Source: Boothiomyces macroporosus (Eukaryota > Chytridiomycota > Chytridiomycetes > Rhizophydiales > Terramycetaceae). Taken from it: 64,000 nt of DNA. Both the position numbers and the translations under genes were made by a program. The stretch is from the NCBI GenBank assembly GCA_027604185.1, contig JADGKB010000057.1, forward strand, positions 28,600 through 92,599, in the 5' to 3' direction. A model generated the notes under the pieces. The model was not told where the DNA came from, searched no databases, and saw nothing but the letters and a program-made list of their open reading frames with translations. Shown here piece by piece: positions 54,864 to 64,000 of this stretch. Each line of letters opens with the position of its first letter. The first letter of the stretch is position 1.

Positions 54864-57800
54864 ATGATCTTGTTTGCGTTTGCAGCTGCAACGTCGCTCA
54901 ACGTATTTCAAGCAAACAGTTCGCAGCTGGAGGATCAGTGTTTTGACTGCCATCTATCCATGTATCCATGTTTGAACTGGGCTGGATGTTCCGATGTTTC
55001 TGGAAAATGTGTCTGCCCTGCAGGATTTGGAGGAAATGATTGTGGACAACCTCGTAAATATTACTAATGTAGAGTGCGGATCACTTGCTAGCCCTCAAAG
55101 ACCACTTAGGCCTGCAGACCAGACAGAGTGCCATTGTGATGACGGATGGACGGGAATAAATTGCAATGGTAATAGCAGTATTAACCTAGTTTGCACCAAG
55201 AACGACGCTTGTAATTCTCTGATTCCTCTTGGTCAGAATGCTACTTGTTACAACAGTGTCAAGCCAGTGAAACAGAACCACATGATGTGTGATGTGACAA
55301 GTTGAAAATAGATTAACATTAGACCAAGGCATCCGCGATCTTTTGAAAGAAAGGAAGCCGCAGTTAACCTTTGGGTGTAATCATGATGACGAGAAATGTC
55401 ATTTTGAATTCTGGATTGCAGGAGTGGAAAGTTTCTTTTGTGACTTTAAAAAATGTCAGTTTTCGCAGGAATTTGAAGCTGATAAGAACAAGACTATAAT
55501 TGAATGTCCAGAATTAGAATGTAGCTGTTACAAATCCAGATTATTATGTGGAGAGGGAGGATCACTAGATTTAACGGAATGGTTTACCTCAGAAGATGGG
55601 CCTCATGGACCAGGAAAGTTTATTTGCGATGAATCGATTGGCAGTAATGGAATTACAAGAAACTGTTTATTCACGGAGGATAATATGAACCAACTAATTT
55701 CACAATTTTTTGGAGATTCATATATCACCCTTTCTTGTCCGCTTGGAGGCGAATGTATGCACTATACTGAGGTTCCTGGATACGAACGGCCAGAATTTAA
55801 GCAAGGATTTTCATTGGAAGTGATATTATTGCTTTCTGCCAGCTGTTTGGGGCTTCTAGGTGTCGTCTTTGGAAGTCTTGTTTGTATCAAAAAGAGATCT
55901 GAATCTTCTGGACAGTATGTTGCTGTTGGATCTGGCGAAAACTTTAGAACTGAAGAGGAAATGATGGCTCACCACCTTCCATGTACAATTATGTTTAGAA
56001 ACACCAGTTATATCATTGATACAAATCTCAAAGTATCACAAGAGCTATTGGATAATAATGATACTGATTCTGATAACTCTGAGTCGATTGGAATGGCGCC
56101 AAGGAACCAGGGAAACCATCTCCTTTCCAAGCCTCGTCAAAAGCAAGTTGTGCTAGAGGGTATACAGGGTATAGTTAGGCCTGGACAGGTGATGGCAATA
56201 ATGGGAGGCTCTGGAGCTGGTAAAACGACTTTGTTGGATATATTGGCGAGAAAGAATAAATCTGGAGTTGTTTCGGGCGATATTCTAATCAATGGATCTT
56301 TCATGAACTATGGTCATTACAGAGATATCATTGGGTACTTTTTGGTTGATCTAGATATGTTGATCAAGAAGATAGTCTGATGGAAACATTAACTGTTTAT
56401 GAGACAATATTGAATTCTGCTATGCTTCGCTTGCCAAAGACAATGTCACTTGAAACAAAGAAAGGCAGAGTTCAAGAAACAATGGCTGAATTGGGTATCT
56501 TGCATATTGCAAATAAGAGAATCGGAAGCGCGGGAAATAGAGGACTCAGCGGAGGTGAAAAGAGAAGAGTTTCTATTGCATGTGAACTTGTCACTAGTCC
56601 TAGTATTTTATTCCTGGATGAACCTACCTCCGGTTTAGATTCTTACAATGCTTACAATGTTATTGAATGTTTAGTTGGCTTGGCTCGGGATTATCAAAGG
56701 AGTGTGATTTTTACGATACATCAGCCAAGATCAAACATCTATGCCTTGTTTGACCAATTGGTTTTGCTTTCAAAAGGAAGAATTGTGTACTCTGGTCCCG
56801 CACAGCAGGAAGTTATTGATCATTTTGCAGACTTGGGCTATAACTGTCCACTAGGCTTCAATATTGCAGACTATTTGGTTGACTTGACAATGCATGCCGC
56901 GAATTCAACTAAAAACTCAACTGAAGAGAACGACGTAGTTGTAGAAGCTACACCAAGCCTTCAGTCGCCATTTTCAGCTACTCGATCGAATATTCGCGAG
57001 CAGCAAGAGTCTTTATTGTATTCTCCAAAGAACCCACACGTTGGAGAAATCAACAATTCGAATTCAAACTTTAGTATCAACGCGACTCAAGAACCGCGAC
57101 CAACAACCCCTGGACCTAATCCACAAACGGTTTCTGATGGTCTCTTTGTTAAGCCATACCTTACCGAAGAAACGCTCGAGCTTATCAATGGCTACTCCAA
57201 CTCACAAATTTCCAAAGATATTCAGGAGACAATTGAAAGACAGCTATTACAGGCATATCCAAACTATACTGCTTCAGAGCTGGAAAATGTACGAAGACGA
57301 AATCGACATGGGCCATCTTTAAATCTGTCATCCCGTTCAATCTTTTCCCATTTTACATCTTTTTTGGAAAATCAATTCTCACCTGGACAAACATATAACA
57401 GAGCAGGTGCAAATCTTTGGGATCAATTCAAAATCTTGAGCTGGAGAACATTTATCAACTTGTACAGAAACCCGGATCTACTTCGAACACAATATGCAAT
57501 TAGTGTGATAGCAGCTGTTAGTTGTGGTCTCTTATTCTGGAAACTTGATAACACCTTGGCAGGATTCCAAAATCGGCTTGGAGTGATGTTTTTCATTTCA
57601 GCACTATTTGGATTTGCCTGCCTAAGTTCAATGCAGGCGTTTGCTTCGGAAAGATTAATCTTTATTAGAGAGAGAGCTAATCGGTACTATTCTCCTTTAA
57701 TGTATTTCGTTTCAAAGGTTGCTATTTCCTAACTAAGGTGTTTTTCGATTTGCTACCGCTAAGAGTTATTCCTCCAGTGATACTGGGGTTGATTTGCTAT

Positions 57801-58287
57801 CATATGATTGGTCTGCAACCAGAACCTGATGTACTGCTCCGATTCTTGTTGGTGTTGGTCATTTTCAACGTAACTTCGGCTTCATGCTGTCTGGCAATCA
57901 GTATTATATTTGAAGACCAAGCAGTTGCAAGTTTAATCGCTACGTTAATCATGTTATTCGAAATGCTTTTTGGAGGGTTGTTGTTGAATAAGGCAACAAT
58001 TTCACCTGCATTTCAGTGGTTGTACAGCATCTCATTCTTCAATTATGCGTTTGAAGCATTAATTGTAAATGAAGTGGCAGGATTGACTTTGGTAGAGGAG
58101 AAGTTTGGCTTCAAAGTAGATGTAGGTTTCAATTTAAGCATAGGTTCCTGGAGCATTAGTTCTTCAGACATTCGGGTTAAACGCTCAGGGATATTGGGGT
58201 GATGTTAAAAACCTTGGAATAATGGGTGGAGCTTTCTTGGGAGTTGCTTTCTTGTGGTTGCAATTGTTTGTAAAGGAAAGAAGATGA
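54864..58287 (+). CDS. ABCG-family transporter, ADP1-like
   Basis: 1106-aa half transporter. Signal peptide (MILFAFAAATSLNVFQA), then an extracellular Cys-rich region with two EGF-like units (CSDVSGKCVCPAGFGGNDCG; CHCDDGWTGINCN) and more Cys to ~residue 270, a membrane helix (~285), the nucleotide-binding domain (Walker A GGSGAGKTT ~434, signature LSGGEKRR ~541, Walker B ILFLDEPTSGLDS ~560), a linker, and the ABC2 membrane domain, ending FVKERR. This order matches yeast Adp1. Introns 55054..55072, 55301..55322, 56335..56354, 57718..57737, 58122..58143. Substrate unknown; sterols or lipids are usual in ABCG. Confidence 0.92.
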
Positions 58288-58421
58288 TACCATACTCAAT
58301 TTGATTAGTTGGCATAATTGATTAATGGAATAAAATGAAAAGAGTTTAATAATCTAGATTGGGCTCGCTGGCGACTTTTAATAATTGAATAACGCAAAAC
58401 TTTTCTATTTCAATTTACGTA

Positions 58422-59784
58422 ATGAGTACAGCACCAGCACCGTTAGTCCTGGAGGATTATTTGGATAGATACACAGCACTCTGTCAAAAAAAGAAGATCC
58501 CTATAGTCAATTTTTTGGTGAAGAGAATTAAGGATGCAATTGAAAATGGGTATTTCACTATTTGACGCGTAGAGATGCTTTCAATGATTTCTATCTAAAA
58601 GGGACCTATCCGGAGTTGCGACTACGTCGAATTAGTGATGAAATGGCAGAAAGCATTATTGGTTCACTACACGGACTCGAGTTTCTCAAAGTAATTGATC
58701 TGAGTTACAACGAAATTGGAGATAAAGGTGCAATGGCAATTGCAAAGTTTATTAAAGTAAGTCAAGATTAAACCAGACTGATACGATGTTGGAAATATTG
58801 ATGCTTCAATCCAATAATTTAGCTACTTCTGGAATCGCCGCGATTTGCAAATCTCTGCAGTACAATGCTCAAATAACATACTTGGATTTATCAAACAACG
58901 AGATTAGTGATGAAGCAGGATTGGCAATTGCCTCCATGCTACAAGTATTCATTGATAATGCTAGATAAATACTGGAATCACCAATTTATTCCTGTCTGGA
59001 TGCAAACTTCGTGCCACAGCTTTGATTGCGATTACAACTGTTTTGCAGACAAACAATTACATTCAACAGTTAGACATTTCGAATAATATTTTAAGCAGCA
59101 CCAGTTTATCACAAACCCTTTTGAACGATGTAATGACGCATCTTTCAATAGCGATAACAAACAACTATGGAATCAAAAACTTGAATATTAGCAAGATGGG
59201 GATTACTGATTATATTATGTGCAATATGTTGGCCAGTGCAATCCAATCAAACTCCAACATTGAAACATTGAATCTGAGTGGGTAAATTGATTATTTTAAT
59301 CAAGGAATCGAATTACTAGAGATGGCGGTGTGGCTCTCTGTAAAGCCTTATCGGTTCACCCATCAATTAATAACTTGAAACTAAGTTGTTGCGCAATACA
59401 AAACGAGGGTGCTGAAGCGGTCGCACAATTACTATTGACAAATACAAAGCTCAAAGAGTAAGAAATACCTAAATTAGGATATATCTAGACTTTAACAAGA
59501 TAACTGGGCCAGGACTAGTCGCCATCGCGAAAGGATTAGAAGCAAACGTGATGCTAAAATACATTGCTGTCTGGGGAAATACTTGGGATGCTGCATCTTG
59601 TGAAGCATTTTCCAAACTTTTAGGTGGCCCATCTAGTATTGTCAAAATTGAAGACCCCAAGGCACATGCTACAATCGAAAAGAATTCGCGATTGTCCCAA
59701 TGCAACATTGATGTTACTTTCTGCAGAGTGCAAAATGTTCTTCAAGTAGCACGGTATGCGAGAGATGAAGTTGAAGAAAAATAA
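58422..59784 (+). CDS. Leucine-rich-repeat protein (RNH1/LRRC34-like)
   Basis: 418-aa protein with about nine LRRs of the ribonuclease-inhibitor type (LKVIDLSYNEIGDKGAMAIA, ITYLDLSNNEISDEAGLAIA, IQQLDISNN, IETLNLSGNRITRDGGVALC, INNLKLSCCAIQNEGAEAVA, IYLDFNKITGPGLVAIA). N-terminal segment MSTAPAPLVLEDYLDRYTALC and the C-terminal helix resemble LRRC34 weakly. Introns 58550..58572 (23 nt), 58757..58776, 58945..58964, 59282..59304 (23) and 59458..59477. Likely a protein-interaction scaffold. Convergent with the next gene, 9 bp between stops. Confidence 0.8.
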
Positions 59785-59793
59785 AGACTTTAT

Positions 59794-61730
59794 TCAGTTT
59801 ACAATGTAGGATGGTGCAACCAAAAAGTTGTAGATATTGTCTTCAATCTGCACTAGTCGATATTCTCTGTCTTTTGCTCGTTTCCCAGTTATTAGTAAAT
59901 CAATCAAGTCATCGACAATGAATTTGTTTAAATTAAAGTAAGAGTGATGGGCAATGTGAATGTTCATATCCAGCTCTGTGGTGGAAATCGCATCCACATC
60001 AAAATAGTCGTTTTCAACACTTTGACTATTTTTAGAGAATAGCAGGTTCAAATTACAGCCAAGCAGAGGCTCTCGAACATATAGAATTTCTGCAGATCGA
60101 AGAGCTACATCATTAGAACTGCCGTATATAGTGATTAAATCTGTATACTCCCTGAATATGTGATATTGTTCAGAGCAAAACTTATTCAAAAGCGCTTCAG
60201 GGTTTAGAAAGGTCAAGTCGCACAACTTGAACGAATCTTGGGTATCGTTTGTTTTCTTAAAGACACGGTGGATATTTGCTGCGAATTTGGTTACAACTCT
60301 TGCACCCATACTAAAATTAATAAAAATTACCTATGGCACAGTAAATGAACTTTGGTGTAACCTAGACTTTTCAGTTCCAACAAAAACTTGATTAAATTTT
60401 CCTGGATGTTATCGTTTTGGGCGAATTTCGTTGCCTTTGGGTAGTGTATAAGGGTACCGCCGGGCCAGCTGAATACAAATGGTTTAATTCTTGGAGGAAG
60501 GTTTCCTAAAGCAATCATCTGTCCTAAAGCTTCCAGCGCTGATTTTAGAGGGCAGTTAAATCCAGGGATATACACCAAGGCTTCTTTTCCCTCTGGGGAC
60601 TTTATCCAATTCTTGATTTCAAATTTACCTACTTCTTCCGTATGCTTAATTACAATTTCTTTCTTATCATGAATAGCTTCAAACCCCTCAATTTCAAAAC
60701 CATTCTTTTTCCAAACAATACACAGTTTCTCTTCATCGCTGCGTATAACATCGTCCACTTCATGCAAATGTATAATTTGTTTTTCGCAATCATGCAACGA
60801 ATGCGCATCCTGTTGGTAGGGATCAACAATTAGCATAGCATTGGGTAATCCTGCAAAAAACCTACCGGAAATGGAGCATTCAACTCCAGCGACTCCAAAT
60901 TGCAATTCATGAAGGTTGTCAAAGGTGCTTTCATAAAAAGTAGATGAATCTGTTCGAACAAAGCCAACTCGAATATTGGTGAAAGAATATCCTGTCGCGT
61001 ATTCCCTGGCTCTGAAAGGCCCGATTGGAATTCCATTGTACCATAACCCAGACAATACTTCCCCAGTATTATTTTCAGATTTCCACTTCCCATAACCATG
61101 TGGCTGTTTGTTGTTGTTGACGCTCCCAATATATGAAAATGCCTTTCTACTCTTGAATCCAAGCGCTCTTTTACAGCTGTAACGCCCCAGCTTGTTGGAG
61201 ACTGGTTGAATATCCCAGTAGTTTGGATCATGGTATGACAGGTATAAAACCAAAGCTGGATATAGCACTCGAATCCAGCAGTAAATTACAACAGTACATG
61301 ACTCTACAAAGATGAAGCAGAACAAAATGATTTTGGCATACTGTTTCCGTTGCTCGTCATCCAGCAACATCAGCACCACCAGTGTTACTACAATTAAAAT
61401 GTATTTACTTGAAATCCAATACAGACACCACCGCATTACCAACGAAACTTTAAGGATTATCATTAGCACCATCCCAATCAATAGCAGCACAGAAAGCGAA
61501 GACGGCAACAACAGCTGAAACCAATTCGTTTGGAAGAACGTCTTCTCCAGCAACCACTGAACATTAAGCATACCTCCAATGAGCAGAAGAAAACTAAAGA
61601 TAATAAAAAGAATCCACAGCTTTTCTGATGAAGACTTGACATAGTGACCATTCGCTTCCCTTTTCTTCTCCCTTTTAAACATGTGCCTGACAGTATTTTC
61701 CAGCTTGATTGTTGGAGTTGCGTTTTCCAT
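59794..61730 (-). CDS. Membrane-anchored alpha/beta hydrolase (DUF900) with MORN-like repeats
   Basis: 638-aa protein: four or five membrane helices at ~45-165, MORN-like segments (FSYIGSVNNNKQPHGYGKW, GEVLSGLWYNGIPIGPFR) at ~205-250, then a DUF900-type hydrolase with ALVYIPGFN (oxyanion region), FSWPGG and nucleophile elbow LLCHSMGAR (Ser in CHS). The 20-nt intron 60311..60330 splits the serine codon itself (AG|T), so only spliced mRNA has the nucleophile. Start taken at MENATPTIK (61730); upstream ATGs in the open frame exist. Substrate unknown, perhaps a lipid. Confidence 0.78.
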
Positions 61731-61923
61731 TTTGTTTAGTTGCAACGTAAAAACTGTAAGAGGTTTCATGAACTGGCTGGCTGGTCTTTTGGTGAAAGCC
61801 AGCCCCGCACACACAACAATCAAAAGCATATACCATAAACAGCTCCGACTGAATAGGAAAAACTCTTTCAAAATTGCTTTATTAACTGGGGGTAAATATG
61901 TTCAATGCGTTTAACAAACAATT

Positions 61924-62611
61924 TCACATTAATGAGGATATTTCACTAGGGCATTGATGGCTAGGCATGGTAAAGCTAGGTTTTTCCACTTGGTTTACCT
62001 TGGCGACTCCAGTAGCAAAAGGCGAAATATAAGGATCATCCAGATATTCGATTTGCTGGTTATTATCTTGGGTAACTGTTTCATCATCTAATAACTCTTC
62101 ATTGAGCAGCTGCGACTGCTTTGACCAATAGTCCGCTTGAATTATTGATCCTAAAGTCGACTTTAAGTTATCGTCCATGCTTATCGCCTGCATTCCATCT
62201 TGTACAAGCTGCTCCAACATCCCGCACAAGCGGTTGTACGTCGAAGACGTTGAACTGCCGACATTCGAAACGCAATCAGAATCAGATTCTTTTCCATTTT
62301 CATATCTACTGTCAGCAGAGACTCACTTTGCTAATTTTTTTTGTAGTTTCTCTATTATTTGAGCTTGGTGTCGCACTGTTGCCTCTAAATTTGTGTTTAC
62401 GTTAAGCAATGAGGTATTTGCTATTTCTAAATCTTGAACCTTTGCGTTAATCGTTTTTTACCCTTCTCAAAGCTCTTTCATGAGAGAGCGATATTGGTCC
62501 TTCTATTGTGGCCTTGGCGCCTTCTGATGTGAAGTGAATTGTGGATGGGCGCTGCTTTAATTGAATCTTGGCAATCTTTCGTTCACCAAAATCTTCCTCT
62601 ACAGCGCTCAT
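61924..62611 (-). CDS. Coiled-coil protein, unknown
   Basis: 214-aa protein starting MSAVEEDFGERKIAKIQ. Residues ~55-105 form a coiled coil (ALRRVQDLEIANTSLL, LEATVRHQAQIIEKLQKKLAKY); a Ser/Asp-rich linker and an acidic C-terminal part follow, with PYISPFATG. Introns 62440..62461 (22 nt) and 62306..62326 (21 nt). The first lies within the coiled coil and the heptad continues across it, supporting the model. No family recognised. Confidence 0.7.
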
Positions 62612-62840
62612 TGTTCTAAAGTTTTGGGAAATTTGAATGGCGATTTCCTTTATGGGAACCAATTAAGAGCGCCACGTCTGAATTCGGCTAACCGTCAGTT
62701 TTAATCAAGGCTGTTTCGCTATCACTAAGAATGAACTTGGCATGAGTGATACATCTCGGAAGGCGATCATGAATTCACCTCAAGGACCCGATGGGTTCTC
62801 AATATTTCACTTTGAAACACTTTAAAAATTTTAGAAAAAA

Positions 62841-63302
62841 ATGTCAACACTAATCAACGCAACCCCAACAGTGTATGGGATAAACCAAGAGAAGCAGGAA
62901 TATAACTGGGATGATGATGTGGAGGAGCCGCTTGACAAAGACGAAATTTTCCAGCTGATTAGGAACATTAATGATCCTGAACACCCGCTTTCTTTGGAAC
63001 AACTCAATGTAGCACAAAAGGATTTGATTCAAATTGACGGAAATCGCATCCTGATCAACTTCACCCCTACCATTCCTCATTGTTCTATGGCAACTTTAAT
63101 TGGATTGAGCATCAGAGTTCAACTACTTCGATCGATACCTAGCAAATATAAAGTCGATATCAAGGTAACTGAAGGTACACATCAGTCAGAGAATGCAGTG
63201 AATAAACAACTAAATGACAAGGAAAGAGTTGCTGCGGCTTTAGAGAACTCTCATTTACTTCAAGTAGTTAACCAATGCCTATCAACCACAATTGACAAGT
63301 AG
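62841..63302 (+). CDS. CIA2: Cytosolic Fe-S assembly targeting factor CIA2/CIAO2B (MIP18)
   Basis: 153-aa MIP18-family protein, intronless. LINATPTVY at the N-terminus, [49 protein letters not shown] with the conserved reactive Cys, [25 protein letters not shown] and a C-terminal QCL. It hands Fe-S clusters to client proteins with Cia1 and Met18, often recognising a C-terminal aromatic tail. Works in the same pathway as CFD1 at 733. Confidence 0.96.
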   Translation: MSTLINATPTVYGINQEKQEYNWDDDVEEPLDKDEIFQLIRNINDPEHPLSLEQLNVAQKDLIQIDGNRILINFTPTIPHCSMATLIGLSIRVQLLRSIPSKYKVDIKVTEGTHQSENAVNKQLNDKERVAAALENSHLLQVVNQCLSTTIDK

Positions 63303-63522
63303 GGCGAGTAGCTTTCCTAATAAAATTATTCTATTGCTGTATATTTTGACTATTTTGCAGCAAGCTTAGATGAATCTTGGGTTACCTGAGAAGGATCCAA
63401 AGGGATATTCCAATTCAAGACCTATAACTAACAGTGTCGAGGGAGTTGGGGTTGGTCAGACAGATTTATGCTCTGCAATTGAATAGGGAAATATGCATGT
63501 AAAATTAAATATATTAAATTAG
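63303..63522. other. Short spacer with a 38-codon ORF
   Basis: After the CIA2 stop. ATG at 63370 opens 38 codons (MNLGLPEKDPKGYSNSRP...) ending at TAG 63484-63486. It has no recognised similarity and is probably chance, but could be an exon of an undetected gene. Confidence 0.3.
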
Positions 63523-63618
63523 CAGATTAACTGGTTAACAGATTAGTTGGTTAACAGCTTAGCTGGTCAACAGATTAGTTGGTCAACAGATTAGCTGGTC
63601 AACAGATTAGTTGGTTGG
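63523..63618. repeat. Six tandem copies of a 16-bp repeat
   Basis: Units start at 63523, 63539, 63555, 63571, 63587 and 63603; consensus cagattagytggtyaa. Variation is confined to positions such as a/c, g/a and t/c, so the copies are recent. The 16-bp period is not a codon multiple. The last copy encodes the C-terminal residues and stop of the PAN-domain gene on the minus strand. Confidence 0.92.
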
Positions 63619-64000
63619 CTGTGGTGAGGAACGACATGCCAGACATGCAGTCGTCGTCTGGCGTGGTGGAGTTGAAGCGAGTGCACTGCGGAACATTGGC
63701 TCCCATCTGTGGGTTGTTGTTGTTTGCGACAAGCTTGTCGTTGTTGATGTTTGCAGTTGATTTCTGGACGTCAAAGGCAATGCAGACTTGCGCTGGGAGG
63801 TTAAAGTTTGAGTATAGAGTGCAAGTGCGGTGGGCTGGATCAGTGGTGAACTTCCAGACCCAGGAAGTGCAGGTAGCTGGCGATTGAGCGCAGCGTTCGA
63901 AGCAGTCTTGGGCAGACTTGATCCCGTCGTTGAAGGTGAGATCCACTTCGGTAGTAACGCCAGTGATGTCGAAGCCTTTGACGTACCTGGTGCATCCATG
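63599..64000 (-). CDS. PAN/Apple-domain secreted protein, C-terminal part
   Basis: Open from the right window edge to TGA at 63599-63601: 133 codons of a Cys-rich protein. VKGFDITGVTTEVDLTFNDGIKSAQDCFERCAQSPATCTSWVWKF ... CTLYSNF shows the PAN/Apple pattern (G.D....T......QxCxxxCxxxxxCxxWxxxxxxxxCxLKS). Such domains bind carbohydrate or protein and are common in secreted chytrid proteins. The region is visibly richer in G and C than the rest of the window, suggesting strong codon bias from high expression or a different origin. The C-terminus ends inside the 16-bp repeats. Confidence 0.72.
   Translation of the reverse strand, partial: HGCTRYVKGFDITGVTTEVDLTFNDGIKSAQDCFERCAQSPATCTSWVWKFTTDPAHRTCTLYSNFNLPAQVCIAFDVQKSTANINNDKLVANNNNPQMGANVPQCTRFNSTTPDDDCMSGMSFLTTANQLIC

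Noticed and set aside
63523..63618. CRISPR-like array
   Set aside because: The 16-bp units are directly adjacent without spacers; it is a simple tandem repeat in a nuclear genome.
1..64000. tRNA or rRNA genes
   Set aside because: No cloverleaf with a GGTTCGA-type arm outside coding DNA and no rRNA-like stretch was found by eye; an scan with tRNAscan-SE would settle it.

Overview
The window is nuclear DNA from a flagellated (zoosporic) fungus, most likely a chytrid or close relative. Fungal markers include a velvet-domain regulator, an Ecl1-like peptide, an Skt5/Chs4-type Sel1 protein, a UMP1 proteasome chaperone, an ADP1-type ABC transporter and an ankyrin protein of the DPxVDPS repeat type that I associate with chytrids. 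CFAP65 and ODAD2/ARMC4 homologues, plus a C19orf44-like protein, point to a motile flagellum. I cannot name the species. I count 49 genes and one gene remnant, about one per 1.3 kb, on both strands. No rRNA, tRNA, CRISPR or transposon was seen.

The dominant property is intron size. By restoring conserved protein families across reading-frame breaks I placed about 95 spliceosomal introns, and every well-supported one is 19 to 25 nt long (mostly 20-22). They begin GT (usually GTA), carry a CTAAT/TTAAT-like branch site close to the acceptor, and end AG. Because many exons have no ATG of their own, exons had to be joined by hand; most models below are therefore multi-exon, their spliced lengths come out as whole codons, and the intron coordinates are listed. 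Intergenic space is also minimal: several divergent pairs have only 17-29 bp between their start codons, and several convergent pairs have 8-44 bp between stops.

Layout. 1-5,131: an unknown partial gene, CFD1/NUBP2 (cytosolic Fe-S assembly), BuGZ/ZNF207, an Ecl1-like peptide, UMP1, and CWC2 (a splicing factor). 5,164-11,478: CFAP65 with 13 micro-introns, convergent with REX4. 12,172-19,449: an ankyrin protein, an amphipathic repeat protein, a small MG-start protein, XPG/RAD2 and YAF9. 19,485-23,471: a RasGEF and a C2H2 factor. 23,784-28,115: two tandem STK32/YANK kinases followed by two tandem genes of an unknown family. 28,160-33,721: ODAD2, a fungal UbiC-like protein, METTL18/Hpm1 and BET5. 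34,121-42,898: a tiny ORF, a secreted protein, an Skt5-like protein, calnexin, sphingosine-1-phosphate lyase and a GH5 glycosidase. 43,075-45,752: a 7TM protein, the decayed remnant of a paralogue, and Cys-rich and ERF4-like membrane proteins. 45,914-51,867: FIS1, a DUF1294 protein, a YAR1-like protein, an RGS-like protein, a velvet regulator, a C19orf44-like protein, ATX1 and a RING protein. 52,042-64,000: a tandem pair of membrane proteins, a coiled-coil protein, an ADP1-like ABCG transporter, an LRR protein, a MORN/alpha-beta hydrolase, a second coiled-coil protein, CIA2 and a partial PAN-domain secreted gene next to six 16-bp repeats.

Functional threads: CFD1 and CIA2 belong to one cytosolic Fe-S pathway, and XPG belongs to nucleotide excision repair, whose TFIIH helicase partner (not in this window) is an Fe-S client in other eukaryotes. 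CFAP65, ODAD2 and probably the C19orf44 homologue serve the flagellum. RasGEF, RGS-like, STK32 kinases, 7TM proteins and other MG-start proteins suggest membrane signalling.
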